Positions 1 through 7,398 of a DNA stretch of 64,000 bases are shown piece by piece. This DNA is from Desertivibrio insolitus (GTDB lineage: Bacteria; Actinomycetota; Actinomycetes; Actinomycetales; Microbacteriaceae): the NCBI RefSeq assembly GCF_017355965.1, contig NZ_JAFIQW010000001.1, positions 434,001 through 498,000 of the forward strand. The letters are read 5' to 3'. Under the pieces are notes generated by a model. It had not been told where the DNA came from. It ran no database searches and was given only the letters and a program-made list of their open reading frames with translations. The position numbers and the translations under genes are program-made. Position 1 is the first letter of the stretch. Every line of letters starts with the position of its first letter.

Positions 1-362
1 AGGTTCGCGACGAGGGAGACGGGCTCCGCCGGAAGCTCGGTCACCTTCATCGCGTCGGCGGTGACGACGGTGAGGTCGGCGTCGGGGTCGAGCTGCGAGA
101 CGGTGACCGGCAGCTGCTCGGCGAGACGGTTGTCGATCTCGACGGCGACGACGCGGGCGCCGGTCTCGAGCAGCCCGAGGGTCAGCGAACCGAGCCCGGG
201 GCCGATCTCGAGCACCGTGTCATCCGGCTGCACCTTGGCCGTCTTCACGATGCGGCGCACCGTGTTGGCGTCGTGCACGAAGTTCTGGCCGAGCTTCTTC
301 GTCGGGGTGACGCCGAGGAGCTCGGCGAGGTCGCGGATCTCCGCGGGTCCGAGGAGAGGCAC
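1..362 (-). CDS. rsmA: 16S rRNA dimethyladenosine transferase RsmA/KsgA, partial
   Basis: N-terminal 120 residues of the enzyme that dimethylates two adjacent adenosines near the 3' end of 16S rRNA during small-subunit maturation; the rest lies beyond the window edge. The start is a GTG directly after the TAG of tatD, so the two are translationally coupled. Visible features are the family opening ([17 protein letters not shown]), the [10 protein letters not shown] segment and the SAM-binding motif [10 protein letters not shown], followed by VVAVEID for the ribose-binding acid. The order metG-tatD-rsmA is common in Actinobacteria. Identification is firm; only the length is unknown. Confidence 0.95.
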   Translation of the reverse strand, partial: MPLLGPAEIRDLAELLGVTPTKKLGQNFVHDANTVRRIVKTAKVQPDDTVLEIGPGLGSLTLGLLETGARVVAVEIDNRLAEQLPVTVSQLDPDADLTVVTADAMKVTELPAEPVSLVAN

Positions 363-1211
363 CTAGACCGCCTGCACGGGCTCGTGCTCCCAGCTGCCGT
401 AGACCAGCTCGGTGTTCGAGACGATCTGCGTCGCGAGCATCGAGGGGTCGGTCTCGAGCGTCTCCGCCATCGAGCGCAGCGTGTAGGGCATGAGGTACGA
501 GGAGTTCGGCCGGCCGCGGTACGGGGTCGGCGTGAGGTAGGGCGCGTCGGTCTCGATGAGGAGCAGGTTGCGCGGCACCACCTCGAGGGCGGCGCGGAGC
601 TTCTTCGCGTTCTTGAACGTGACAGTGCCCGCGAAGGACATGAACCAGCCGTTCGCCGAGCAGATGCGTGCCAGCTCCTCGTCGCCGGAGAAGCAGTGGA
701 AGACCGTGCGCTCGGGGGCGCCGACGCGCAGCAGCGTCTCGACGACCTCGTCGTGGGCGTCGCGGTCGTGGATCTGCAGGGCGAGGCCGTGGCGCTTGGC
801 GATCTCGATGTGCGCCTCGAACGCGCGCTGCTGGGCGTCGCGGCCGTCCTCGCCGGTGCGGAAGAAGTCGAGCCCGGTCTCGCCGATGGCGCGGACGCGT
901 GGGCGAGCGGCGAGCTCGTCGATCACGGCGAGGGCGTCGTCGAGCTCGCCGCGGGCCTCGAGCTCCGGCGTCTCGTTGGGGTGGATCGCGACCGCGGCGA
1001 GCACGCGCGGCTCGCGGGACGCGATCTCGGCCGACCAGCGGCTCGTCTCGACATCGGTGCCGACCTGCACCACGGCGCGCACGCCGACCGCGCTCGCCCG
1101 GTCGAGCTGCTCGCGGTAGTCGAGCGGCTGGTCGCCGTCGGCGATCTCGAGGTGGGTGTGGTTGTCGTAGACCGCGATCGTCAGCGCCTCTGGCGGCGGC
1201 GGGTACGACAT
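363..1211 (-). CDS. tatD: TatD family 3'-5' DNase / metal-dependent hydrolase
   Basis: A TatD-type metallo-hydrolase of 282 residues, usual for the family, which degrades single-stranded DNA and RNA or proofreads D-aminoacyl ends. The N-terminal metal ligands are in YDNHTHLEI (His18, His20). Further conserved stretches are AIGETGLDFF, the HCFSG motif and the ending region IETDAPYLTP, which carries the catalytic Asp. The ATG at 1211 is preceded by a strong ribosome-binding site (GGAGGAGGG, 7 bases upstream). A GTG at 1259 overlapping the metG stop would add 16 residues and is the alternative start. Same strand as metG and rsmA, so probably one operon. Confidence 0.93.
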   Translation of the reverse strand: MSYPPPPEALTIAVYDNHTHLEIADGDQPLDYREQLDRASAVGVRAVVQVGTDVETSRWSAEIASREPRVLAAVAIHPNETPELEARGELDDALAVIDELAARPRVRAIGETGLDFFRTGEDGRDAQQRAFEAHIEIAKRHGLALQIHDRDAHDEVVETLLRVGAPERTVFHCFSGDEELARICSANGWFMSFAGTVTFKNAKKLRAALEVVPRNLLLIETDAPYLTPTPYRGRPNSSYLMPYTLRSMAETLETDPSMLATQIVSNTELVYGSWEHEPVQAV

Positions 1212-1258
1212 GTCGCGACCCTCCTCCGCGGCGCGCGAGCGCACGTGCGACTCGACCA

Positions 1259-2839
1259 CTAGGCCGCGCCCTCGATGGTCTCGACCCGTGGGAAGAGCGC
1301 CTCGAGGGCGTTCACCCGGGTGCCCGGAGCGAGCTGTCCCCACTCGCCGGCGGTCGTGAGGTCCTGCTCGGCGACGCGGCCGTCCTGCCCGAGGGCGGTC
1401 CACAGCTTCGTCGTCGACTGCGGCATCACGGGCGAGAGCAGCACCGCGAGGGCGCGGAGGCCCTCCGCCGCGGTGTTGAGCACCGTTGCGAGACGCTCGC
1501 GCTTCGCGGCATCCTTCGCGAGCACCCACGGCTCCTGCTCGGTGATGTAGCCGTTGAGACGCTCGACGATGGTCCAGATCGCCGTGAGGGCGTCGTGCGG
1601 GGCGAAGCGGAGGATCGCGGCATCCGCGTCGACCGCTGCCTGCTTGACCGTCTCGACGATCACCGCGTCGGCGGGCTCAAGCGCACCCGCTGCGGGCAGC
1701 TCGCCGTCGAAGTAGCGGTTGATCATCGCGACGACGCGGGATGCCAGGTTGCCGAAGCCATTGGCGAGTTCGGCCTGGTAGCGGGCGGAGATGTCCTCCC
1801 AGCTGAACGAGCCGTCCTGGCCGAGTGCGACCGCGCGCATGAAGTAGTAGCGGAAGGCGTCGGACCCGAAGACATCCGTGATCTGCGTCGGCTGGATGCC
1901 GGTGAGCTTCGTCTTCGACATCTTCTCGCCGTTGACGAGCAGCCAGCCGTGACCGAACACCGTGCGCGGCACCTCGACGCCGGCGGCCATGAGCATGGCG
2001 GGCCAGATCACCGCGTGGAAGCGTGCGATGTCCTTGCCGATGAGGTGCACGGCGGGCCAGCGGCGGGCGAAGTTCGCGTCATCCGTGCCGTACCCGGTCG
2101 CGGAGATGTAGTTGAGCAGCGCGTCGAACCAGACGTAGACGACGTGGCTCTCGTCCCAGGGCAGCTTGATGCCCCAGTCGAAGCTCGAGCGGGAGATCGA
2201 GAGGTCCTCGAGGCCGCGGCTGACGAACGAGACGATCTCGTTGCGCACGCTCTGCGGTTGCACGAAGTCGGGCCGCTGCTCGTAGAGGTCGAGCAACTGC
2301 TGCTGGAACTGGCTCATGCGGAAGAAGTAGTTCTTCTCCTTGAGCACCTCGACCGGGCGACCGTGGATCTTGCAGACGAGCTGACCCTTGTACTCCCCAT
2401 CGGTGGCGGTGAGCAGGTCGTCGTCCTGCTTGTACTCCTCGCAGCCGACGCAGTAGTACCCGGAGTACTCGCCCGCGTAGATGTAGCCGTCGTCGTAGAG
2501 CTTCTGCAGGAACGCCCGCACGGTCGCCTCGTGGCGCTCGTCGGTGGTGCGGATGAAGTCGTCGTTCGCGATGTCGATCGTCGACAGCAGCGGCTGCCAC
2601 GACTCGGCGACGAGCTTGTCGACCCACTGCTTCGGGCTCGTGCCGTTCGCGACGGCGGTGCGCAGGATCTTCTCGCCGTGCTCGTCGGTGCCCGTGAGCA
2701 GCCAGGTGTCGTCGCCGCGCTGGCGATGCCAGCGGGCGAGCACGTCGGACGCCACCTCCGTGTACGCGTGGCCGATGTGGGGCACGTCGTTGACGTAGAA
2801 GATGGGCGTCGCGATGTAGAAGGAATCCGCGGCGGCCAT
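1259..2839 (-). CDS. metG: methionyl-tRNA synthetase
   Basis: Class I aminoacyl-tRNA synthetase charging tRNA-Met in the cytoplasm; 526 residues, typical of the short actinobacterial form without a C-terminal dimerisation domain. HIGH signature at residues 21-24 and KMSKT at 306-310. A single zinc knuckle is formed by Cys130, Cys133, Cys156 and His159. The WFDALLNYI stretch of the substrate pocket is present. It is the first gene of a metG-tatD-rsmA run. A TAAACT -10 element ends 6 bases before the ATG, so the transcript is probably leaderless. Confidence 0.97.
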   Translation of the reverse strand: MAAADSFYIATPIFYVNDVPHIGHAYTEVASDVLARWHRQRGDDTWLLTGTDEHGEKILRTAVANGTSPKQWVDKLVAESWQPLLSTIDIANDDFIRTTDERHEATVRAFLQKLYDDGYIYAGEYSGYYCVGCEEYKQDDDLLTATDGEYKGQLVCKIHGRPVEVLKEKNYFFRMSQFQQQLLDLYEQRPDFVQPQSVRNEIVSFVSRGLEDLSISRSSFDWGIKLPWDESHVVYVWFDALLNYISATGYGTDDANFARRWPAVHLIGKDIARFHAVIWPAMLMAAGVEVPRTVFGHGWLLVNGEKMSKTKLTGIQPTQITDVFGSDAFRYYFMRAVALGQDGSFSWEDISARYQAELANGFGNLASRVVAMINRYFDGELPAAGALEPADAVIVETVKQAAVDADAAILRFAPHDALTAIWTIVERLNGYITEQEPWVLAKDAAKRERLATVLNTAAEGLRALAVLLSPVMPQSTTKLWTALGQDGRVAEQDLTTAGEWGQLAPGTRVNALEALFPRVETIEGAA

Positions 2840-2845
2840 GGGTTC

Positions 2846-2851
2846 AGTTTA
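2846..2851 (-). promoter_or_regulatory. predicted -10 element of metG
   Basis: TAAACT followed by 6 bases and the metG ATG. This spacing puts transcription start at or next to the start codon (leaderless mRNA). Confidence 0.6.
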
Positions 2852-2977
2852 CGGACGTCGTGGTGCCGTTACGGTTCCGCGGCGTGCTCGGGGCTGGGGA
2901 CCGTGCGCCCGCTCCTCGGCTGGGACCACGAGCACCGTGCTCGACACACGGCGAGCGCCGCGCGTGCCGGCCGCCAC

Positions 2978-3904
2978 TCACGGGCGCCACTGCGCGACGC
3001 GCAGCACGATCTTGCCGCGGGTGTGACGCTGCTCGAGCTCCGCGTAGGCGTCGCGCACGCGCTCGAGCGGGTAGGGCGCGTGGATCGGCACGACGAGGTC
3101 TCCGGATGCCGCGAGCGCGACGAGCTCCGCGAGCGCGCCGGCCTTCTGGCCGGTGAGGTTCCCCTTCTTGCTGACGCCGTACTGCTCGGCGGCCGCGAAG
3201 TCGGCGATCGTGTTGATCCGGCCGGTGTCGACGCCGAGCTCGGCCGCGGTCGCGACGTAACCGCCGCCGAAGTTGTCGACGAGGGCGTCGATGCCCTGTG
3301 GCGCCACCTCGTGCAGTCGCTCGACGAAGCCGTCGCCGTGCGCGACGGGCACGACTCCGAGCTCGCGGAGGAAGTCGTGGTTGCGCTCGCTCGCGACGCC
3401 CACGACTGTCGCGCCCGTGCCCTTGGCGAGCTGCGCCGCGATGACGCCGACGCCGCCGGCGGCCGCGGTCACGAGAACGGTCTCCCCCGGCTGCGGCTGG
3501 ACGGCGTTCACGCCCGCCCACGCCGTCGTGCCCGCGACGAAGAGCGCGCCCGCGACGTCCCAATCGAGCGACTCCGGCTTCGCCACGAGGTTCTGCTCGG
3601 GCACCACGACGAACTCGGCCTGCGAGGCGCGGGCGGTGTGCCCGACGACCGGGTGGCCCGGCTTCCATCCGCTCCCGGCGTCCGCCTCGCGCACGATTCC
3701 GGCGAAGTCGCTGCCCTGTCCCAATGGAAACTCGGCAGGCCATGTTTTCGCGAACGCGCCCTCACGGATGGCCGCTTCGCCCGGGTTCGTCCCCGCGGTC
3801 ACGACTTCGACGAGCACCGTGCCCTCGGTCCGTTCGGGCACCGGCACCTCGTCGACCCGCAGCACGTCGAGGCCGCCGTACTCGTGTAGTCGTACCGCTC
3901 TCAT
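2978..3904 (-). CDS. NADP-dependent quinone oxidoreductase (MDR superfamily)
   Basis: A 308-residue medium-chain dehydrogenase/reductase without zinc ligands, like quinone oxidoreductases. The N-terminal GroES-like domain opens with MRAVRLHEYGGLDVL. The Rossmann domain has the NADPH motif AAGGVG at residues 148-153. It probably reduces quinones or other electrophiles with NADPH; the substrate cannot be read from sequence. An AGGAGAGGG ribosome site precedes the ATG. It sits between metG and rsmI on the same strand with its own flanking gaps, so it may be transcribed separately. Confidence 0.85.
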   Translation of the reverse strand: MRAVRLHEYGGLDVLRVDEVPVPERTEGTVLVEVVTAGTNPGEAAIREGAFAKTWPAEFPLGQGSDFAGIVREADAGSGWKPGHPVVGHTARASQAEFVVVPEQNLVAKPESLDWDVAGALFVAGTTAWAGVNAVQPQPGETVLVTAAAGGVGVIAAQLAKGTGATVVGVASERNHDFLRELGVVPVAHGDGFVERLHEVAPQGIDALVDNFGGGYVATAAELGVDTGRINTIADFAAAEQYGVSKKGNLTGQKAGALAELVALAASGDLVVPIHAPYPLERVRDAYAELEQRHTRGKIVLRVAQWRP

Positions 3905-3954
3905 GGTCGCCCTCTCCTAGATGTCGGTGGTTTCGTGTGACGTGCCGCCATGGC

Positions 3955-4770
3955 TCAGCGGCCGCGCTCCTTGAGCGCACCCTCGTACAGTTCGCGGCGC
4001 CCGAGGCCCGTGGCATCCGCGACCTCGGTGGCGGCCTCCTTGAGGCGGGCGCCGCCCTCCACGAGCGCGAGCACCTGCGCGATCGCGGTCGGCAGGTCGA
4101 GGGACGCGGCTGCGGCGCCGCCCACGACGACGACGATCTCGCCGCGCACGCCGCCGGTCGCCCACTCGGCGAGCTCGGCGAGCGGACCCCGACGGATCTC
4201 CTCGTGCAGCTTCGTGAGCTCCCGGCACACGGCAGCGGGTCGATCGCCTCCGAACGCCGTCGCCATGTCGTCGAGCGACTCCGCGATCCGGTGCGGCGAC
4301 TCGAAGAACACCATGGTGCGCTCCTCGCGGGCGAGCTTCGACAGCGCAGGCACGCGGCTCTTGCGCGGCACGAAGCCCTCGAACGTGAAGCGGTCGGTCG
4401 GCAGCCCGCTGAGCGCGAGTGCCGTGAGTACTGCGCTCGGTCCGGGGATCGCGGTGACCGTGACATCCGCGGCCGCCGCCGCCTGGACGAGCGGGAAGCC
4501 GGGATCGCTGATCGCGGGCATGCCGGCATCCGTCAGCACGAGCACGTCCTGCTCCCGCGCGAGCTCGACGAGTTCGGCGGCGCGCTCGACCTCGTTGTGC
4601 TCGTGCAGCGCGATCATGCGCGGGCGGTTGTCGACCCCGAGCGCTCGGAGCAGGGACGACGCCGTGCGCGTGTCCTCGGCGGCGATCACCTCGGCATTGG
4701 CGAGGGCCTCGACGAGACGACGACTCGCGTCCCCGAGGTTGCCGATGGGGGTCGCGGCGAGGATGATCAC
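3955..4770 (-). CDS. rsmI: 16S rRNA 2'-O-ribose C1402 methyltransferase RsmI
   Basis: SAM-dependent tetrapyrrole-methylase-fold enzyme that methylates the ribose of C1402 in the ribosomal P site. 271 residues. Family landmarks are ILAATPIGNLGD at the N-terminus, AAEDTRTASSLL, the LTDAGMPAISDPG loop and AIPGPSAVLTALALSG. The chosen start is a GTG at 4770; a CAGAAT -10-like hexamer lies 6 bases upstream, consistent with a leaderless message. In many Actinobacteria rsmI is immediately divergent from pmt; here about 2.6 kb with an acetyltransferase and a DUF222-HNH gene lies between them. Confidence 0.95.
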   Translation of the reverse strand: MIILAATPIGNLGDASRRLVEALANAEVIAAEDTRTASSLLRALGVDNRPRMIALHEHNEVERAAELVELAREQDVLVLTDAGMPAISDPGFPLVQAAAAADVTVTAIPGPSAVLTALALSGLPTDRFTFEGFVPRKSRVPALSKLAREERTMVFFESPHRIAESLDDMATAFGGDRPAAVCRELTKLHEEIRRGPLAELAEWATGGVRGEIVVVVGGAAAASLDLPTAIAQVLALVEGGARLKEAATEVADATGLGRRELYEGALKERGR

Positions 4771-4843
4771 GGGTCGATTCTGCCGGGTGGGGCTTGGGAG
4801 TGGATGCGTCGCGCTTCTCCCCCCCCTATTCGTCGGCTCGCCC

Positions 4844-5263
4844 CTACTCGTCGAGGATCAGGCGCTTGCCCATGCTCACGGACTCGTCGACCCCGTAGCC
4901 CAGGTGCTCGTAGAAGCGCATTGCCTCGGAGTTGTCCCGCCGCACCTGCAGGTTGACCTTCGGGCAGCCGCGGGCCAGCAGCAATCGCTCGAGCTCCTCG
5001 ACGAGCGCTCGCCCTACGCCTGCACCCTGCTCGGCCGGATCGACGGCGAGGTAGTTGATCCAGCCGCGGTGACCCTCGTAGCCACCCATCGCCGTGCCGA
5101 CGACGCCTCTGTCGCTCTCGGCCACGAGGAAGAGATCGGGTTGCACCTCGAGCTTCCGCCGGACGTCGCGGCGCGGATCGTTCCACGGGCGCGTCAGCCC
5201 GCAGGCCTGCCACAGCTCGACGACGCGTTCGGTGTCGGCCGGTTCGAAGGGACGGAGGTGCAT
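4844..5263 (-). CDS. GNAT acetyltransferase, YpeA-like
   Basis: A 139-residue N-acetyltransferase of the GNAT fold, close to the YpeA type. The acetyl-CoA loop is AVDPAEQGAGVGRALVEELE, followed by NLQVRRDNSEAMRFYEHLGY, the conserved Asn and FY of strand 5 and helix 4. A single-domain cytosolic enzyme acetylating an unknown amine. It lies between rsmI and the DUF222 gene and may belong to a small insertion relative to the usual rsmI-pmt arrangement. No clear ribosome-binding site; a weak CACCAT 6 bases before the ATG hints at a leaderless start. Confidence 0.85.
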   Translation of the reverse strand: MHLRPFEPADTERVVELWQACGLTRPWNDPRRDVRRKLEVQPDLFLVAESDRGVVGTAMGGYEGHRGWINYLAVDPAEQGAGVGRALVEELERLLLARGCPKVNLQVRRDNSEAMRFYEHLGYGVDESVSMGKRLILDE

Positions 5264-5630
5264 GGGGAGATGGTGCCAGAGCGAGCGGGGCGGTTGAGCT
5301 GAGCGTTGTTAACGCCCGCGACGCGTGCCGACTAGCACGACGGTTGGGGGCTGTGAAGCGCACGGCGCTTTCCTGCCGGCCAGGCCGCGCCACCTGCGGC
5401 ACGGCGCAGGACCGGACGAGCTGCACGGCGCGCCGCATCGCGCAACGGCACGCAACACCACCGCACGCAACGGCTCGGCGTGCCGCAGCACGAGATGGAC
5501 ACGGCACGGCACGACCCGCCACATCTGGTCGCGCAACACAACGCGTTGCTGTTTGCCTCGCGACCTCAGTCACATCAGGCCCCGTTGAACAACGCAGAAC
5601 TCATCCCCAACCAGCAATTTCTCCTTCTGT
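5264..5630. other. gene-free stretch with skewed CA/GC-rich sequence
   Basis: No credible gene, RNA or terminator. Positions about 5400-5550 are unusually rich in CGCAACGG, GCACGGCAC and CGCAACAC-like words, and an AACGCGTT palindrome lies near 5536. Composition differs from flanking genes, being C/A-rich on this strand. The stretch ends at the promoter of the DUF222 gene. Confidence 0.5.
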
Positions 5631-5646
5631 TCGAACATGTGTTCGA
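5631..5646 (+). promoter_or_regulatory. LexA/SOS box
   Basis: TCGAACATGTGTTCGA, a perfect match to the actinobacterial LexA operator (TCGAAC, four bases, GTTCGA). It lies immediately upstream of a TAGAAT -10 element, in the promoter spacer, so LexA binding would block RNA polymerase. It predicts DNA-damage induction of the DUF222-HNH gene. Confidence 0.88.
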
Positions 5647-5647
5647 G

Positions 5648-5653
5648 TAGAAT
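5648..5653 (+). promoter_or_regulatory. -10 element of the DUF222-HNH gene (leaderless)
   Basis: TAGAAT, 6 bases before the ATG at 5660. A -35 region would fall at about 5625-5630, so the LexA box fills the spacer. Confidence 0.7.
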
Positions 5654-5659
5654 CGGAAC

Positions 5660-7021
5660 ATGACCGGAGCCGTCAAACTCCTCGCGCAGCGCACCGTCGC
5701 GCTGACCGAGACGCTCGAGTCGCTGGCTCCGGCGGCACCCGACGTTCCGCCGCTCGATCAACTCCTGCAGTCCGCGGATGACGCGACGCTGATGCTCGTG
5801 CTGCGGCAAGTCGGGGACCTCCTGCGGAGCGCCGACGCGCTCCTCGCCCGGGCGGCGGGCGAAGTTGAGGGGCGGTCCGGGCGCGACCGGGAAGATCCGC
5901 TCGCTCGGCGCATGGGTGAGAAGTCCGCCGTGGCCCTAGTCGCCTCCGTGACCGGAATCGACGTGCGTCGCGCCGGCGATGCCTCCGGCGTCGGAGTCGC
6001 AGTGCGTCCGCGGCGAGCGCTGCTAGGCGACGCACTCGAAGCAGAGCGGTCGACGATCGGCGCCGCGCTGGACGACGGCGCGCTGTCGCTCGAGGCCGCC
6101 CGCCTCGTCGCCTCGACCCTCGACCACGTCGAACGGCACGAGAGCCTCGAGCGAGTCGACGAGTGCGAACGGATGCTTGTGAAGCATGCGACGGAGCTTC
6201 CTGTCTCCGATCTGAGCAAGGTGTGCCGGCACGTCCGCGACCACGTCGATCCCGACGGCGCCGAGCCGCGGGAGGAAGTCCTGCGAGCTCAGGTCCGGTT
6301 CAAGAAGACGCAGCAGCGCGACGGGATGACGCGGTGGCTCATCGAGGCGGATCCTGAGTCGGCGGGCTTCATCACCGCGGCGCTCGACGCACGCACGTCA
6401 CCGAAGCGCCGGCTGCGCTTCGTCGACGAACTCGAGGAGCCGGTCGACCTCGACACCCGCACGATGGACCGCATCCTCCTCGACGGACTCGTCTCGATCG
6501 CACGCGACAGCCTCAAGGCCGACGAGGGCGACCTCTCCGGCACCGCGGTGACGATGCTCGTGACCGTGCCGCTCGACGCCCTCAAGTCGGGCATCGGCAC
6601 GGCCGAGATCGCCGGTGTGCACGAGCCGATCTCCGCCCGCACGGCCCGCCGTCTGGCCTGCGAGGCGCACCTCATCCCCGTCGTTCTCGGCGGAGAGTCG
6701 CAGCCCCTCGACTTCGGCGCCGCCCGCCGCCTGTTCTCGACAGCGCAACGCCACGCGATGGCCGTGCGCGACGGCGGCTGCGTCTGGCCCGGATGCGACG
6801 CCCCGCCCGGCCGCTGCGAAGCGGCGCACGTCGTCCCCTGGTCGCTCGACCCGATGACCGACCTCTCGAACGGGCTGCTGCTCTGCCGCTTCCACCATCG
6901 TCGCTACGACAACGACGGCTGGGAGTTCCGGTTCCGCGACGGCGCCCCGTACCTGGTGCCACCACCCTGGGTCGACGCCTCGCAGACACCGCGGCGAGCG
7001 GGCCGAGCAGCGGTCGCCTGA
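5660..7021 (+). CDS. DUF222 domain protein with C-terminal HNH endonuclease (13E12-type)
   Basis: A 453-residue member of the 13E12/REP13E12-like family found in many copies in Actinobacteria. The N-terminal two thirds is the DUF222 helical domain. The C-terminal HNH nuclease has Cys374/Cys379 (CVWPGC), His390 (AAHVVPW) and His412-His413 (CRFHH), preserving the zinc and catalytic positions, so it is probably active. Mycobacterial relatives are known to be DNA-damage induced, and the perfect SOS box here agrees. The cellular role of the family is unsettled (repair, selfish element or host restriction). No ribosome-binding site is seen; the message is probably leaderless. Confidence 0.9.
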   Translation: MTGAVKLLAQRTVALTETLESLAPAAPDVPPLDQLLQSADDATLMLVLRQVGDLLRSADALLARAAGEVEGRSGRDREDPLARRMGEKSAVALVASVTGIDVRRAGDASGVGVAVRPRRALLGDALEAERSTIGAALDDGALSLEAARLVASTLDHVERHESLERVDECERMLVKHATELPVSDLSKVCRHVRDHVDPDGAEPREEVLRAQVRFKKTQQRDGMTRWLIEADPESAGFITAALDARTSPKRRLRFVDELEEPVDLDTRTMDRILLDGLVSIARDSLKADEGDLSGTAVTMLVTVPLDALKSGIGTAEIAGVHEPISARTARRLACEAHLIPVVLGGESQPLDFGAARRLFSTAQRHAMAVRDGGCVWPGCDAPPGRCEAAHVVPWSLDPMTDLSNGLLLCRFHHRRYDNDGWEFRFRDGAPYLVPPPWVDASQTPRRAGRAAVA

Positions 7022-7060
7022 CGGAACAAGCGTGCACCCTTCGGGTGAAACGCCCCGCTT

Positions 7061-7345
7061 ACGGCGGCCGGCTGAAGCACGCACTCCACCCACGGTGACC
7101 GGCGGAAGCACCGCCCCACCCACGGTGACCGGCTGAAGCACGCGCCCCACTCACGGCGACCGGCATAACCCGGCCCCACTCACGGTCGCCGGCGGGAGCG
7201 CGCGCCCGCTCACGGTCGCAGGCGGGATCGCACGCCCCGTTCACGGTGACCGGCGGAATCGCACGCCCCACTCACGGCGACCGGCGGACCCACACGCGCC
7301 GCTCACGGTCGCCGTCGGAAGCACACGCCACATCCGCTCACCTGC
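7061..7345. repeat. degenerate tandem repeat, about 9-10 units of ~31 bp
   Basis: Units align at ACGG with starts near 7061, 7092, 7122, 7153, 7182, 7212, 7243, 7274 and 7305, so the period is 29-31 bp; a worn copy follows to about 7345. The core is CTCACGGTGACCGGCGGAA followed by GCACGCCCC. It fills most of the 377-bp gap between the HNH gene and pmt. The units differ by point changes, have no unique spacers and do not encode a convincing protein. Confidence 0.85.
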
Positions 7346-7385
7346 GAGGCCCACGACCGGGCCCATCACCCCACTCCGCTCCCCC

Positions 7386-7391
7386 TACGAT
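7386..7391 (+). promoter_or_regulatory. predicted -10 element of pmt
   Basis: TACGAT, 7 bases before the pmt ATG at 7399. It supports this start over upstream in-frame codons within the repeat. Confidence 0.6.
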
Positions 7392-7398
7392 TGCCCGC

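Noticed and set aside
668-3889. A 1073-residue open frame on the plus strand
   Set aside because: It lies antisense to tatD, metG and the oxidoreductase gene, is dominated by Arg/Gly/Ala low-complexity sequence and has no domain; an expected artefact of ~70% GC DNA.
7061-7345. Regular repeats considered as a CRISPR array
   Set aside because: No unique spacers and no cas genes; units abut directly and drift by point changes, so it is a tandem repeat.
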